From NCBI RefSeq assembly GCF_949628265.1, contig NC_088787.1, positions 9,972,501 to 10,036,500 of the forward strand: a DNA stretch of 64,000 nt, written 5' to 3'. A program made the position numbers and the translations under genes. This document shows positions 48,840-60,676 of this stretch, piece by piece. The notes under the pieces were generated by a model. It saw nothing but the letters and a program-made list of their open reading frames with translations. It made no database searches and was not told the DNA's origin. The DNA is from Cloeon dipterum (taxonomy: Eukaryota > Arthropoda > Insecta > Ephemeroptera > Baetidae). Every line of letters starts with the position of its first letter. The first letter of the stretch is position 1.

Positions 48840-50806
48840 GTGTGCTGGTTTGGACGGCAGCGGCAGTCGCTGGCGGCGCCGCTCAGTGCCCGCAGCACTG
48901 CCGCTGCGACGTGCTGACCTCCGTCTTCTCCTCGGCCCGCCTGGTGACGGCCGACTGCTCCTACCAGAATCTAGACGAGGTCCCATCCGACCAGATCACG
49001 CCCGACACGGAGGCCCTGTCGCTGAAGGGAAACTTGCTGAAGGAGCTATCGGCGACGCCTTCGTTCAGCCCGAGATTGAAGGAGCTGGACGTGTCCAGCA
49101 ACAGAATAAAAATCATCGGCCGGGGAGTCTTCGGCACCAACAGTTCCATCAGTTATTTGAACCTGGCGAAAAACGAGCTTTCTACGATATTCAGTGACAC
49201 TTTTGTGGGATTGGAGAATCTGGAGACGCTTGTGTTGAGTGACAACCGCATCAATTACATCGAGGACGGCGCTTTCGTCATGTTGAACAATCTGAAAGGA
49301 CTCAACCTGGACTCAAACATGATCGGGTCGCTGTACGAGGAGTGGTTCCTCGGCTTGCGTAACCTGGCGAACCTTAGTCTCGCGCACAACATCATCCACC
49401 ACGTGAACCGCAACGTTTTCAGAGCCACCGACAGGCTGCAGAGGTTGGTGCTCAGCGGCAACAGGATCAACGGCATCGAGCCGCAAGGCTTTGCAGGCCT
49501 GTCGCAGCTGCAGACGCTCCTCCTGGACAACAACCTGTTGGCCGTCATCCCGAACTCCGCCCTGCAGACCCTGGGAAACCTCAGGGTGCTCAGGGTCGAT
49601 ATGAATCCGATTAACAAACTGCAAGCCTACTCATTCAGCGAGTTGAGCGTGAAGGAAATTTCAGCATCGCGGATGAGCGACCTCCGCATTGTCGACGGCT
49701 TCTCCTTCCACAACCTGTACAACCTGACCACCCTCTTGATGGAGGACAACGACAAGCTGGACTTCATCGACCCCGAGGCGTTCACCAACACCACCAAGCT
49801 GGCCGTCCTGAACCTGGACAACAACCACCTGCGGGGCTTGAGTCGTCAGCTGGTCGACGCCATGCCGTCTTTGCGCATCTCGCTGCTGAACAACCCTCTG
49901 GTCTGCGACTGCAACTACTTCTGGGTCAAGCAGAACCGCGCCAAGTTCGTCAGCCCGCAAAACATGTCCTGCGCCGCGACCAGGGTGCTGGCCGAGGAGT
50001 GCGGGCCGCAGGTCGTGCACATCAGCGCCGCCAACATGAGCAGGAAGCTGGGCGATCCGCTGACCCTGGAGTGCCGGGCGCTGGGCGTGCCGATTCCCAA
50101 ACTGCACTGGATCCTGCCGGACGGCACGGTGCTCAACGCCACGTCCAACTCGGTGCGTCTGCGGCTGCGCAACCCCGGCACCCTGATTTTCTACCACCTC
50201 AAGGCGACGGACAGCGGCGTGTACACCTGCGTTGCCGAGAACAAGGTGGCCACCGCCCGGACGAACGTCAGCTTGGTGGTCAGCGGCATCGACATCAACC
50301 TCTTCCCCACGGGCATTTCCGCGAATTTCGTGACGCTGGTGTGGAACGGCACGGCACGCAACTCGTTCCCCACCTACCAGATCCTGTACCGGCGACAGAA
50401 CGAGGCGGAAAACTGGTCCAGCGTGGCGGTGAGCTCTTTCGTGCGGTCGTACACCATCAGCCAGCTGGCGCCGGACACGACGTACCGCTTCTGCATCACC
50501 TTCGAGGACAAGCAGTCTGGATTCTACGTCAACATCTCGTGCACCCTGGCCAAGACGCAGCACGCCACCTTCATGCTGCAGGGCATCCAGAACAACAAAC
50601 GCTCCTTCAACGTCCTCTTCACCGTGGTGCTGTCCGTGTTCGTGGTGACGCTGCTGGCGCTGCTCGTGTACAAAAGACGAACCATCCAGCACCGCCTGCT
50701 CTACGAGACGCCGAACGAGGAGAAGAGCTCGACGCCGATCGCCTCCACGTCCAACATTCCCATGGACAATCTGTACAGCCCGCTCATCTCGAACGCTGGC
50801 TCGTGA
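48830..50806 (+). CDS. LRR-Ig-FN3 type I membrane protein, LRRN-like (658 aa)
   Basis: A single coding exon begins at acceptor TGTTGCAG (exon start 48822). A signal peptide covers residues 1-19. A cysteine-rich LRR N-cap (Cys20, 24, 26, 43) precedes about twelve leucine-rich repeats (roughly 60-350, 24-residue period). The C-cap has Cys359, 361, 381 and 391. An Ig domain follows with Cys415 and Cys467 in DSGVYTCVAEN, then an FN3 domain (about 486-577), a membrane helix (about 594-614) and a 44-residue cytoplasmic tail. Many N-glycosylation sites are present. This domain order and an intronless coding region are typical of vertebrate neuronal LRRN proteins. The tail segment NLYSPLI resembles the LYPPLI I recall from LRRN tails. 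Role, by family: cell-surface adhesion or receptor modulation, often neural. Kekkon proteins lack FN3, and LRFN or LRIT proteins are the other alternatives. A short upstream ORF overlaps the start. Codons are strongly GC-ending. Confidence 0.88.
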   Translation: MWLSVLVWTAAAVAGGAAQCPQHCRCDVLTSVFSSARLVTADCSYQNLDEVPSDQITPDTEALSLKGNLLKELSATPSFSPRLKELDVSSNRIKIIGRGVFGTNSSISYLNLAKNELSTIFSDTFVGLENLETLVLSDNRINYIEDGAFVMLNNLKGLNLDSNMIGSLYEEWFLGLRNLANLSLAHNIIHHVNRNVFRATDRLQRLVLSGNRINGIEPQGFAGLSQLQTLLLDNNLLAVIPNSALQTLGNLRVLRVDMNPINKLQAYSFSELSVKEISASRMSDLRIVDGFSFHNLYNLTTLLMEDNDKLDFIDPEAFTNTTKLAVLNLDNNHLRGLSRQLVDAMPSLRISLLNNPLVCDCNYFWVKQNRAKFVSPQNMSCAATRVLAEECGPQVVHISAANMSRKLGDPLTLECRALGVPIPKLHWILPDGTVLNATSNSVRLRLRNPGTLIFYHLKATDSGVYTCVAENKVATARTNVSLVVSGIDINLFPTGISANFVTLVWNGTARNSFPTYQILYRRQNEAENWSSVAVSSFVRSYTISQLAPDTTYRFCITFEDKQSGFYVNISCTLAKTQHATFMLQGIQNNKRSFNVLFTVVLSVFVVTLLALLVYKRRTIQHRLLYETPNEEKSSTPIASTSNIPMDNLYSPLISNAGS

Positions 50807-51480
50807 CAGTCGGCCGGCTCCTCCAGCCGCCACTAGACTCGTGCCAAACTTGAACACTCGTGCCGCCGTCTTTCACAGCAGATAAAGCAGGACGCCAAGA
50901 TTTTTTATACCGCTTTTGATAGGGCAGCCGTAAAAAAACGCGATCGCGCGCCGACACTTTCGATATTCAATCGCCGGCCCATTTCCTCTCCGTCGCTAAT
51001 GGAAGGCGTAATTAGTCGCATTTGCTGCGGTCCCACTCTGAAATCCTCTTATTGATCTCGACGCCCCCGAGAGCATAATTCACTTTGATAAAGAGTCGGC
51101 AAGTGCGAGCCCAGCTTTCTCATGGAGCTTATTATCGGCGGGCCTCTCGCAGCCGGGAGCCCATAAAACATCTCCCTTAATAAAATTTCCCATTGCCATT
51201 TCGCCCGCAGCCTTTCGGGACCCTTGACTCGGCAATTGATCTTTTTATGTATTTAGTGTGTTTTCCCTCGGCCCCGATGCGATCCCTCCAATTTATTTTC
51301 ATTTTCCGCCCACGATGTACCGGTGGTGGCGCCTCCGGAGGAACAAAAGACGCGTTCGGCGGCACAGTATTTGCCCAAGCACCGGGCGTATACATAAGAC
51401 ACACGCACACACATACATACACTGGGCTCAATCGCGCAGCAGGCGGCTAATCCCTTGGCGCGCGATGAGCTCCGAATATC
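50807..51480 (+). other. 3' UTR of the LRRN-like gene and flanking GC-rich DNA
   Basis: GC-rich sequence continues after the stop. The first AATAAA is at 51179-51184, about 370 bases downstream, and may be the poly(A) signal. The CpG-rich block continues to about 51480 with no further exon. Confidence 0.35.
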
Positions 51481-52050
51481 CTGCCAAAACGTCAAGTCGT
51501 CCATTTTCTAGCCGATAAGATGTAACTCATTAAGGACAACTTGCAAATTTATACATCAAAACCTGCTGCTGTTCGAAGATATATTATATTATATACTTGT
51601 ACCTAGCGGAAATCCAGCTTAATCTGGTTGAAGTTTGTTGAACACCAAACCGTCATCAAGTTATTCGAGACGCGGGTCGAACTATAATTCTCCAGAATTA
51701 AGGCCGTGAAACTTGAAACTTAAATTAATAACTGACTAATCCAGAATACGCATTAATGTCATTGTAAAATACCCAAGTTAAAAAGAAAAAAGTCTGCTTG
51801 TACGTAACTCTTGTGCTTGTCTAGTAAACACGTACACGGGAATAAATTTAAACTCCTTTCGCTCTCGCACTCTTTAAAATGGATAATTTAACAGTTTTAA
51901 CGCTCACAAAGAAAAACACATATTTTCCTAGGCACTCGTAAATGGATTTTGAAAAAGACGAATAGAAATTCACGCTCAATAATAACGAAACACGAACTAA
52001 ATACGATGAAAAAAGTCAATTCCTCTAACTGAGACCTGTGTTTCGAATAA
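51480..52050. other. AT-rich non-coding stretch
   Basis: Nothing recognised. Confidence 0.35.
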
Positions 52051-52059
52051 CCGGGAATA

Positions 52060-52905
52060 AATCGTGCCGCCGCTAATTCACACAGAACTGCTGCTTCAAC
52101 TCTTCGCATGATTGTTGTTAAATGTGTCTGGTGGAAAGAAATTCTAAAAATCGCACACCTATTTTCTATTTGGATGGCGCCGCGTTTTGTTTTCAGCTAG
52201 TCTTGAATCCGCTCAAAGGACGAAAACAAACCCTCTCACTGACTCTCTCTGTGTGTGTGCCGTGTATTTCCTTTGACCGACAAAACCACCGACGAGACGA
52301 ATGCAAACAAAAACAGACAAACACAGTGGAAGTGGTGGTGCGCGGAACACATAACTGTTGGTGGATGTGCAAATAAAAAGCGGCGCTGATAATGAATAAT
52401 TTGCTTGAATAAAACAGAGACCGTTCGGCAAACAGCAACGAGCCTTTCAATTAATCACAAGCAGCGAACCCGGCCGGCAGCCAAGCTGCGCCCGCCGCGC
52501 GCACATAAACATAATTAATATTCATCAGCGATCGCCTGCGGAGCCGGGAGTATGCAACCTGCTCGACGCAGTTGCTCAACAATTTGCCTAACTGCCAAGT
52601 AATAAGGGCCGCCGACAGGGAGAAGCCGGCTTTATGCAAATTAATTAGTCAGTCTCCTGCGCCGCCAACAACTTTCCCAAAGACCTCCCCGGCCGGCCCG
52701 GCGAGGTCAAGGTCGCTGCATTAAAAATGCACTTTATCGAGCGGCACGCGACCTCAGCACCTGCTCTCGCTCTCTCTCTCTCTCTCTCTCTCTTGTCACT
52801 ATCCTTGTCCTCGCTGCCGCCTTCCAAACACAAGCAAATTCATTTATGCAGCTTTAATCGAGCTTTGCAACTGCTATGCGGATGAGCCAGCCATTCGTTT
52901 GCGGG
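52060..52905. promoter_or_regulatory. GC-rich island with POU-homeodomain composite and CT repeat
   Basis: Contains ATGCAAATTAATTAG at 52634-52648, a perfect octamer fused to a homeodomain TAATTA core. It also holds a (CT)n run at 52771-52793 and AGGTCAAGGTCG near 52704. Confidence 0.35.
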
Positions 52906-54085
52906 CGATTCACCCATTGTACATCATCACGTTACATCATTAATTAGGATGGTACGTATTTTTCAAAAAAATCATGTTAAAGTGGAGATTTACAGGCCAA
53001 CAAGGGTTTAATTCATTCTCAAACGAGAAAGATAATTGACTTTCTTTTAATGTTATGTTTTTAATTTAAATAATAAATTATTAAAAAAACATACTCAAAA
53101 TTGTTGTTTTTTAATTAAAGTTTTTTCAGCATTGTTTTAAAGTTGGAGCTGTTTGTTCCTGTTTAACTTGAATATTACAAATATTTTGACATTTAGACAA
53201 ATTCGCAAGAATTTTTAGCAAAAATGCTTATTTTTCATGAAACTACAAAACGCGTGTTAGCTGGGCTGAAACGATATCTTCGTGTTAAAGCTTCTAATTT
53301 ATAAGAAAAACAGTCAACTAATTCCCAGAAACAAACGCCTAAAATCTATTTATTAAAAAAATTTATTGTTTTATTCTTCCCTCGATATTTAAATTACCAA
53401 GCGGTTTAAAAAAATCTTTAGACTTACTGTTTAATTTTAAATCATCTTATTTGGTTTAGTAGAAGTTGATCAAAAACAAGTTTTCATGAAGATTAAACGA
53501 AAAACAGGTTGAGGCAGACAAAACTTCTGATGAGTTAATGCAAAATAAATATTATTCGGTAGCTTCATCGCCAAATAACTTTATAAATTCAGTTTTAAAC
53601 AGCTTGGAAAATTGTAGATGCTATTATATTTATCGTGATTAAAATAATCAGCTCAAATTATTATGCGTAATTCGTGTTAAAAGATGCTTGATCTTCTCAA
53701 TTAAGAGTTTTTCTTTCTTATTGCTCCTTGTAACACAAGAATTCAAGGAGGAAAAATTTCCTTGGATTTTTCTGACGGCTGCAACTGCTACCTCTATTAA
53801 AAAATTATCTTTTGACAAAGATATCTTCTCATCAGTGAACAAAATATTTAATTTTATGATGTCTGTAAATGCTAATACTCAGGTATGAATTTTATTTTGA
53901 AATTAAAGATACCACCTGAGGGGTTGAAACAGCTGCTTCTCAGTTCAAATTAAAGTATTAAATTTTTTCCTTTCAAAATATCACTACTAGCTATCCATCC
54001 TGAATTAATCCGTGAAAATCCATTCCATAATTTAAAAAAACATTAATTTATTAAACTCTCACTTAATTCTCAGAATGTTTCGATT
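52905..54085. other. AT-rich non-coding stretch
   Basis: Long A/T-rich sequence without supported exons. Confidence 0.4.
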
Positions 54086-54089
54086 TCTA

Positions 54090-54640
54090 GAACAGCAAAT
54101 TTTCCGGGGAGGCGGTGAAGACGGCTTGAAAATAAAATTGTCCTGTGGCGAGAAGTTGTTGGCGGTGGTCGTCTTCGGCGCGGCGGGTATTGGAATCATA
54201 AATTTATCAGCGGGGCGCACGGTGCATTATCTGTTTTTGTTTGAGGTTACATCTCTCTCGGCTGCAGCATTCAAACATACAGCGAGTGCTGCTCCTAATG
54301 GCAAAGTTTTGATTAAAGCAGCAGCGACCTCACCGCGCGCGCCATTGGATGAGCAGCCAACAGATAAATCTGAAGAGATTTGAATAATAAATATTGGCAC
54401 ACTCGCGTCTCCCGCTGCTGCCGCGTTCGCTCGCTCGCTCGCTCAGCGGGTGAAAAAACTTTTCGCCCTCGATCAAAAAGCTCTTTCCCGATGCCGCGTT
54501 TTTGTGTGTGCCGTGCATTAAGTATTTATCTCGTGTGGAACGTGCGTAATGAGGAAATAATCTGTTGAAATTTGCATAATGCCGCCGAGACTGCGCCTGC
54601 TAGCTCATAAAAGCTGATTTACGTTGGATCAAGCCGAAGT
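54090..54640. promoter_or_regulatory. GC-rich island with POU octamer
   Basis: Includes a CGCT repeat near 54428-54444 and octamer ATTTGCAT at 54570-54577. A 102-codon frame at 54075-54383 has no splice or start support. Confidence 0.3.
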
Positions 54641-55105
54641 TTCCTTAATGAAAATACATAGGAGCAGGATTACTGTGCTCTTGCTTGCCAACCAGCAACA
54701 CAGCGCCGACCGCCGCTCCTCCCCTGCTGGAGGAGAACTTGTGCTTCTGATTTTTAACGAGAAATAATAACTAGCTGTAGAGGTATTTACCTGCCATTAT
54801 TTCTTCTGTTTACAATTTTTCTACTGCAGCAATGCAGTGATTTCATCAAGATTGCTCCAAAGAATGATAAATGGAATATTTCTCTATGATTCTCAGAAGG
54901 ATTGAATTGAGTTCTTAGTTTGAATTTATTATTAGACAGTTTTAGCAATGTATGGGGCTTTGAAGGAATTTTTTAAATTTATTTATGAAGTTGGATTTGT
55001 TAACAGACAATTTTTGATAAGACGATTCGATCGATGAGTAATTTTTAAAGGCCCCCTGATGGTGGAATTTTATCGACACTTTTGAAGTTTGAAAATGCAG
55101 TTAAT
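54640..55105. other. AT-rich non-coding stretch
   Basis: Nothing recognised. Confidence 0.35.
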
Positions 55106-55106
55106 T

Positions 55107-55537
55107 CACCAGTTGCATAAACCCTTAGTGTTCGAAGCTGCCAACAGATGGCATCACCAAATATTTTCGAATTAAATTTATTTTCAAGTCACTTCCGCTG
55201 TGATTTCAGACTCAATGTAGCTACTGTGCATTCCTCACTTGATATGCTTTCTTTTGACATGCAGAACACCAAAATCAGTCCAGCCATTCGCCGTAGAATG
55301 GTCGGAAAAGATTTTGTATTTCAAGAAATAGTTTTTCACGATTCTACTGCGATTGGCTTAACCGATTTTGGTTTTCAGCACGTCAAAAGAAAGCATATTA
55401 AGTGAAGAATGCACAGTAGCAGGATTGCGTTTGAAATCTGAGCGGAAGTGCCTTAAAACTAAAGTTATTACGAAAGTACACAGTGTCACCATCTGTTGGC
55501 GGCTTCGAACACTAAATAAGGGTTTATGTAACTGGTC
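55107..55537. mobile_element. Foldback element, family 4, copy 2
   Basis: 431 bp from CACCAGTTGCATAAACCC to GGGTTTATGTAACTGGTC. The arms share GTGTTCGAAG / CTTCGAACAC and CCAACAGATGG / CCATCTGTTGG as inverted pairs. Homologous along its length to 30844-31271. Confidence 0.8.
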
Positions 55538-55849
55538 AACTGTCAGCAATCACCAATAATTTAATTCCAACAAACAGTTTTAATAGAAAAAATTCTAGAA
55601 AACAGATCAAATTTATAATTTTCCCACCAGAAATTGAACTAAATTGACAGCAAATAGAAAACATTCCCTTTTGGTTTATATTAATTTACACCCCATTTAT
55701 TGCAGCTCCTATCAACCAGCACCCAAATTTCGTGGTATCTGGCAACTGACAATCTTTCCTGCGCAAAATTCAAAACAGATATTTATCAATTTTTCATCTG
55801 AACTCACTGGTACGGAATAAAATGAAACACGTGCTGTCGGTTGGCTGCT

Positions 55850-56430
55850 GGGGAGGGCAGATCAGGTATTTGGCATGGACATCAGTTAACAGTCAGTGCG
55901 CGGCTATATATAATAATCCAGTTGTCTGTGTGTGTAACCAGCATTCAGCGCGCGCCAACGACAACACAAAACTGATAGCCTCCAATCGATCACGCAGCGA
56001 CCGTCGTCGGTTGCACGCTCCATTTTTGCGCTTTCCGAGCGGGCGGGCGAGCAGGCGGGCAGACGGCGAACACCCATTAAAAAAGGACCAAATTTTTGGT
56101 CGCTGCGAGCGATGGAGGTGCGTCGCCGGCGCTGGGAATATAATTACAGAGGGTAAGTGCGTGTGGGTCATCCAATTTGGCAACTCGGCTCGTCTGCAGC
56201 AAAATTCGACTTGGAGCAACTTTGTCCTCAAGGAAGGACCGCAGCATTTTGGGAATTTCCAGCTTATTTAATTGCGGCCTCGGCATGGAAAGAATGGTTT
56301 CGGCCGCAAGTTAAATTAAAGCAGGAACAAGCCGCCAAGGGAGACACTGAGCTCTCCGGCTCTTGTTACGGCGCAACTTGCAAGCCAGCGGGCCAATCGC
56401 CCCCATCCTGAAATACTATATACTTGGCAA
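55850..56430. promoter_or_regulatory. GC-rich island
   Basis: CpG-rich block with long chance frames on both strands (up to 149 codons). No splice-supported exon. Confidence 0.25.
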
Positions 56431-58185
56431 AGTAATTGGGGGACAGTGAAAACGTGGAAAAATGGGATTGCTTCAATTGTGCTCCGGAGACAGCGGCAGT
56501 TGGCGTTTCTAAAACTTTGAGAATATTATTTCCAAAATTTGTTGAAATGAAATATATTCTTGAAAATTTAGCCTTCTAATTTTTTTTAATTTATAGAAAT
56601 CGATGTGAAAAGGACTGTTTTTCTTTAAAAATTGTTTTACGATGGCTTCTCCCACATAGAAGGCTGATAAATTGAAATAATTGCAAAAGAAAGATTGTAT
56701 TTTTTACTTTTGCAGGCACTCAATCCAATATCAAACAATTGTATTTCTTACAGTGGAACTGTACTGGGAAAAAATATTCATTTCTTTGCCCAAATTACTC
56801 TCTTCATATTTGCAAATCGGGCCAGTATTTTCTCAGCTCACCGTTTAAATTTCTGAGGAAATCGGCTGAAAAGTCTGCATGCTAATCAGTTGGTGAGCAT
56901 TATCTCCATGTTGAAAATCATAATTTTACTCACCAGGAGGACAATTCACAAAAGCATTTGATAGGTCACGACGAGAGAAATCAAAATAAAATGAAAAATC
57001 ACTGCCAAAAACTGTTTAATTTACGGAGAGATTGGGCAAACCCTAAATTTAGTCGTAGCTCGTTCTTGATTTTATTCTTGCACATTGTCGATATTAATTG
57101 TTGCTGGAATTTAAACAATATATATTCTATGTATCACTTGCCAAAACTGAAAAAGAAAAAATTTTGTTCATGCGGTCGTTCCATAAAGATTGACTTTAAG
57201 AGAGAAAGTGAAGACATTATTCGAATTTCTCGTGCCGTAAAGGGAAAGAAAAGGTATGCCAGCAGTACTGCAAGCCTGTTCAGTGGCACAGTTGTTTTCC
57301 CTCTACTGCACCCCATTTCAGAATAGCACACACAAAAATCGACTTGGGCATGTACTCTTAAGACAGATGGAGACGAGAGAATAAACATCCATTAAGAATT
57401 CCTTGCAAAAGAAAACAAGATTTCAACAAATATTTTCACGTAAGACCCGACTAAATTATTAAGTTAGCAATTGAGTCACTTAAAACAGAAAATTATTTTT
57501 TTATTTCAAGTTATGTTCGCCCCTCTCTATCCGTATCTCATAAAGATTCAGTCAACGAGTAAATATGAAGTAAAGAGGTTGTTTAAGCTAGTTATAGAAG
57601 AGCAGTCCAATCCTGAGAGCATGGAATTGTCAGCAGCAGAACAGTAGAAATTAAAAGGTGTCAAATTATGATTAAAATTATGTAAAACCCCCAACAATTA
57701 ACTTTTATTTCAAGCATTTCTGTTGTTTCTACACAAAAATGATAAGTTTCTTGGCTCCTTCTGAGAGTAAAAAAATTGATGAAGTGTCAGAAAATGTTTA
57801 TTTTTAAGGATTTTTAATATTTTTCAGAGCTGTCATATTAACAACATGAGAGAAAAACAAAAATTTCGGAGGAAATCTAAGATTTTTGCATTTCAGCAGT
57901 TCAGGTAATTTTAGTCCTAAATAGAAGTCACCGGTTTTGGTAAAAAAAGTCACTTTTAAGATACATCCATGATTTCCCTTCTACAGATCACGACTAGAAT
58001 TCTCAACTCCATTAAATATATAACGTTTAAAAAGTTAATACAAACCTAAATTATTTAAACGCTTCTCATCCTGTTATGACATTTCATACGAGTGATTTAA
58101 ACGCACATAAGTCATAAAAAATCCATAAAGAAATTTATCGTAGCTACCCCCATATTCAGAAGAGCCCCTCTTTCAGATCTGATCA
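56430..58185. other. AT-rich non-coding stretch with a low-similarity repeat
   Basis: About 56840-56935 shares blocks with 18615-18680 (GCTAATCA..GGTGAGCA.TGTCTCC-type), so it is probably an old repeat. Otherwise nothing recognised. Confidence 0.35.
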
Positions 58186-58189
58186 CCAC

Positions 58190-58800
58190 GATATTTTTTG
58201 CACTATCATCATCGTGTCCAGATAAAAAAGCGCATCCTATTCTCATCAGTCAGGGCAGCGGCCGGAAAGCGAAGCAGCGAGAGCGCAGCTATCGCGTCCG
58301 GAAACTGCGGGCCGCGCGCGCAAAAAATGGACAGAGAGCAGACGCGCAGGCAGGGGGGCTGCTGCATTAGCGCCAATCAATCATCTGGACGTGATTTGTG
58401 TCGCGGCTGTTGGGCACACAGGGAGTGGAGCAGGACAGGTCAATGCGCGTGCGTGCTCGTCTGCAACAATGGGTCACAAACACACAGGGAAGCAGAGATG
58501 CGATGCGATCTATCTGCGATCGCGCATTGTCTGGCGCCCAACGACGCCCGCCGCCGCCGTCCAGCAGCAGCAGCAGCAGCGGAGGCCGGGGGTGCATTGT
58601 GTGCGTGCGACACAAAAGCAGCCAGCCAGCCAACCCACCCCCTTTGGTGCCGCTTTAATGAAACGACGGCGGCAGTAAAAAGCGAGCCGGCACCCAGATA
58701 TCCGGCCAGGGGGTGCGGAACTAATTACAAAGATAAACAGAGACCACTGACGCGAAACACATGCAGCTAATTCAGAAAGACACACTTTCTGCCCGAGACA
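58190..58800. promoter_or_regulatory. GC-rich island with CAG repeat
   Basis: CpG-rich block with a (CAG)n run at 58562-58580 that creates long artificial frames in several registers. Confidence 0.25.
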
Positions 58801-59324
58801 AGAGCAGAGCAGATAGGCAATGGCCTATATAGTCTAATTGAAATTGCATTTTGAAGCGGAAAATTAACCAAATTATCTGAACGTCCAGTACAAAACAAAG
58901 CCCATTTGTCGAGCACTCTATTTTTTCTATAAGCTTAAGAAGTCTAATAAGGTGCCGAGCTTTCTTGTGGATGGTCTTTGTACTAAGTTTTCTCTCTGGT
59001 CTTGATCAGGAAGTAGAGATTAAAGCATTCAAAACCATCTTACCCACACAGATGCTGAATTTTTTGTCGACCCTGCATTAGTTGATTAGTATTGGAAGTC
59101 GGACTTTTTCACACACAAACATATAGTGTCCACAGCTCGACTAGGAATCGAGCGACAGATAGGGATGAACTAGAGTCCGGTTGTGGTCCCATTTGTATAA
59201 AAACGTACTCAATTTTGTTACTGTTCATTCAGCCCTAGCAAAACGATATTTTTTATGTGCTTCAGTGCAGCCAAATCATCGTTTACCCAAACGTTTATAC
59301 GATGATTAGCATAATTGATTTTTA

Positions 59325-59420
59325 GTTTAAACACAGATCAAAACAAATCATTTTATGTGAAGAATGCCCAGTGGCAGGATTGAGTCTAAATCAATAACGG
59401 AAAGTGGCTTAAATAATGTT
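59325..59420. mobile_element. Fragment of foldback family 4
   Basis: The segment TGTGAAGAATGCCCAGTGGC..AGGATTGAGTCTAAA.. aligns with the right-centre of the copies at 30844 and 55107. The rest of the element is missing. Confidence 0.5.
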
Positions 59421-59639
59421 GAATTTTAATACAATACCGGAATTCTTTTTCTGGAAAGACACTTATTAATTAACATTCATGTTTTTTAAGTAAAATTCTG
59501 GATATATTCTAAAGAGGAAATTTTATTAAAAGCGCCGCACATTTTTCATCTTCCTGGATATTTTTAACACATTTACGACACTTGAAATCAAACAATAAAC
59601 TTTGCCAACCAAATCAGGGCACACTATTCTTTTAGAAGT

Positions 59640-60676
59640 TTAAGAGGGAACCCTATATCTCAGACCAGCCACTCCTAAATGACTGCTGTCACTCAATCCT
59701 CTTTTAATTTTCTGATACTTTCTGGCAGCAGGTTCTCCGAACGTCTGAATGGATTTTTCAAAATCCAAAACACAATGTTGGCCATTAAAAATGCATTCAT
59801 ATGTCGATTTTCCGCTTCGGAACGCGTTTTCAATTTCAGTCTGCATTCTAGGCGCGTAAACCCACCAGCCGGATCGACTTTTGTAGAACCACGAGTTCTT
59901 CCTGATCGGTGCTTGGACGGTTTCAGTGGCGAACGTTTCCGGATTCGTGATGAAGGTGACAGGAATCTCAGTCCTGCAAATGCCGCAGGATTTGGCAGTC
60001 GTTCTCATAAGACCTTTGGCGCAGGTGAAACAGAACTCGTGGTTGCACGGCAAACGCACTGGAAGCTCCATCGGTAAGAGACAGATGGCACATTGAGCTG
60101 TTAATAAGACATAAATAATATTATTAACTGAAGTAAGAAAAATAATGCTATGAACATTTTTCATTTACACCATCGTCAAGAACATTCTCTTGCTTTAATC
60201 GTTTAGCCTCAGGGCCGTCAAGGTCATGATCATCGTGTATAATTCTCGATCGGGATAATTCTCGATCGGGATTGAAGTCGGGGTCAATTTCTTCGTCAAG
60301 AAACACTGGCTGAGGTCCTAGTTCCCAATCACTAATTAATTCAAGCAATGCATCGGCAAATCGACCTTCAATAATTTGTGGTTGATCGATCAAGTTTTCT
60401 ATATCCGTATTCGTATTTTCTTCGATAATATCTATCACGTTCTGTTGGAAGGGTAATTGAACTCTCCTAGTAACATTTTCCCCATCTTCCCAAGTCAGCT
60501 CTATTTGTACCAATTGTCGGGGAGGGGGAGCGTTCTAAAAATTTAAAACCCCATATTTAGAAACAGAAGTTTTTGAAATATTTCTTTATTATAAAAACTA
60601 ATAGCGTGTATATGACAAAATTTATACGTACTTGAACTTCATTTTGTTGAGTGCGATGACTAGCCATATTCCCCAT
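59640..60676 (-). CDS. RNF146-like RING-WWE E3 ubiquitin ligase, copy A (288 aa, three exons)
   Basis: Minus-strand exons: 60676-60632 (ATGGGGAATATGG.. to donor GTACGT), 60534-60171 and 60097-59640, all GT-AG and in frame. An RING C3HC4 lies at residues 139-177 (Cys139, 142, 154, His156, Cys159, 162, 174, 177). A WWE domain follows at about 203-265 (Trp206, Trp214, Trp215). The end contains KIKRGLSDSSHLGVAGLR, a block shared with the RNF146 (Iduna) family. RNF146 binds iso-ADP-ribose through WWE and ubiquitinates PARylated proteins, for example in tankyrase-dependent axin turnover. The N-terminal 136 residues form an acidic, low-complexity extension with a KRLK basic patch. The protein stops just after the VAGLR block, so the long C-terminal tail of vertebrate RNF146 is absent. 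A more upstream ATG at 60751 would add 25 residues but is not conserved in copy B. A poly(A) signal on this strand is at 59527-59522. Confidence 0.85.
60239..60270 (-). repeat. 16-bp tandem duplication inside RNF146-like A exon 2
   Basis: ATAATTCTCGATCGGG occurs twice in a row (plus-strand reading). Copy B has a single unit with different following sequence. The net difference is a multiple of three, so the frame is kept. Confidence 0.8.

Noticed and set aside
48830..50806. Identification as a Kekkon protein
   Set aside because: The long upstream intron and single coding exon fit, but Kekkons lack the FN3 domain seen after the Ig domain here and normally have longer tails.
49999..50853. 284-codon plus-strand frame overlapping the LRRN-like gene
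   Set aside because: Shifted frame of the same GC-rich exon, with no independent start or domain evidence.
49661..50857. 398-codon minus-strand open frame
   Set aside because: It lies antisense to the LRRN-like gene. GC-rich codon usage removes stops on the other strand, and its residues are His/Val/Arg/Gly-rich without domains.
58198..58785. 190-codon frame and antisense frames
   Set aside because: Open because of a CAG repeat and GC-rich composition; no protein-like domain.
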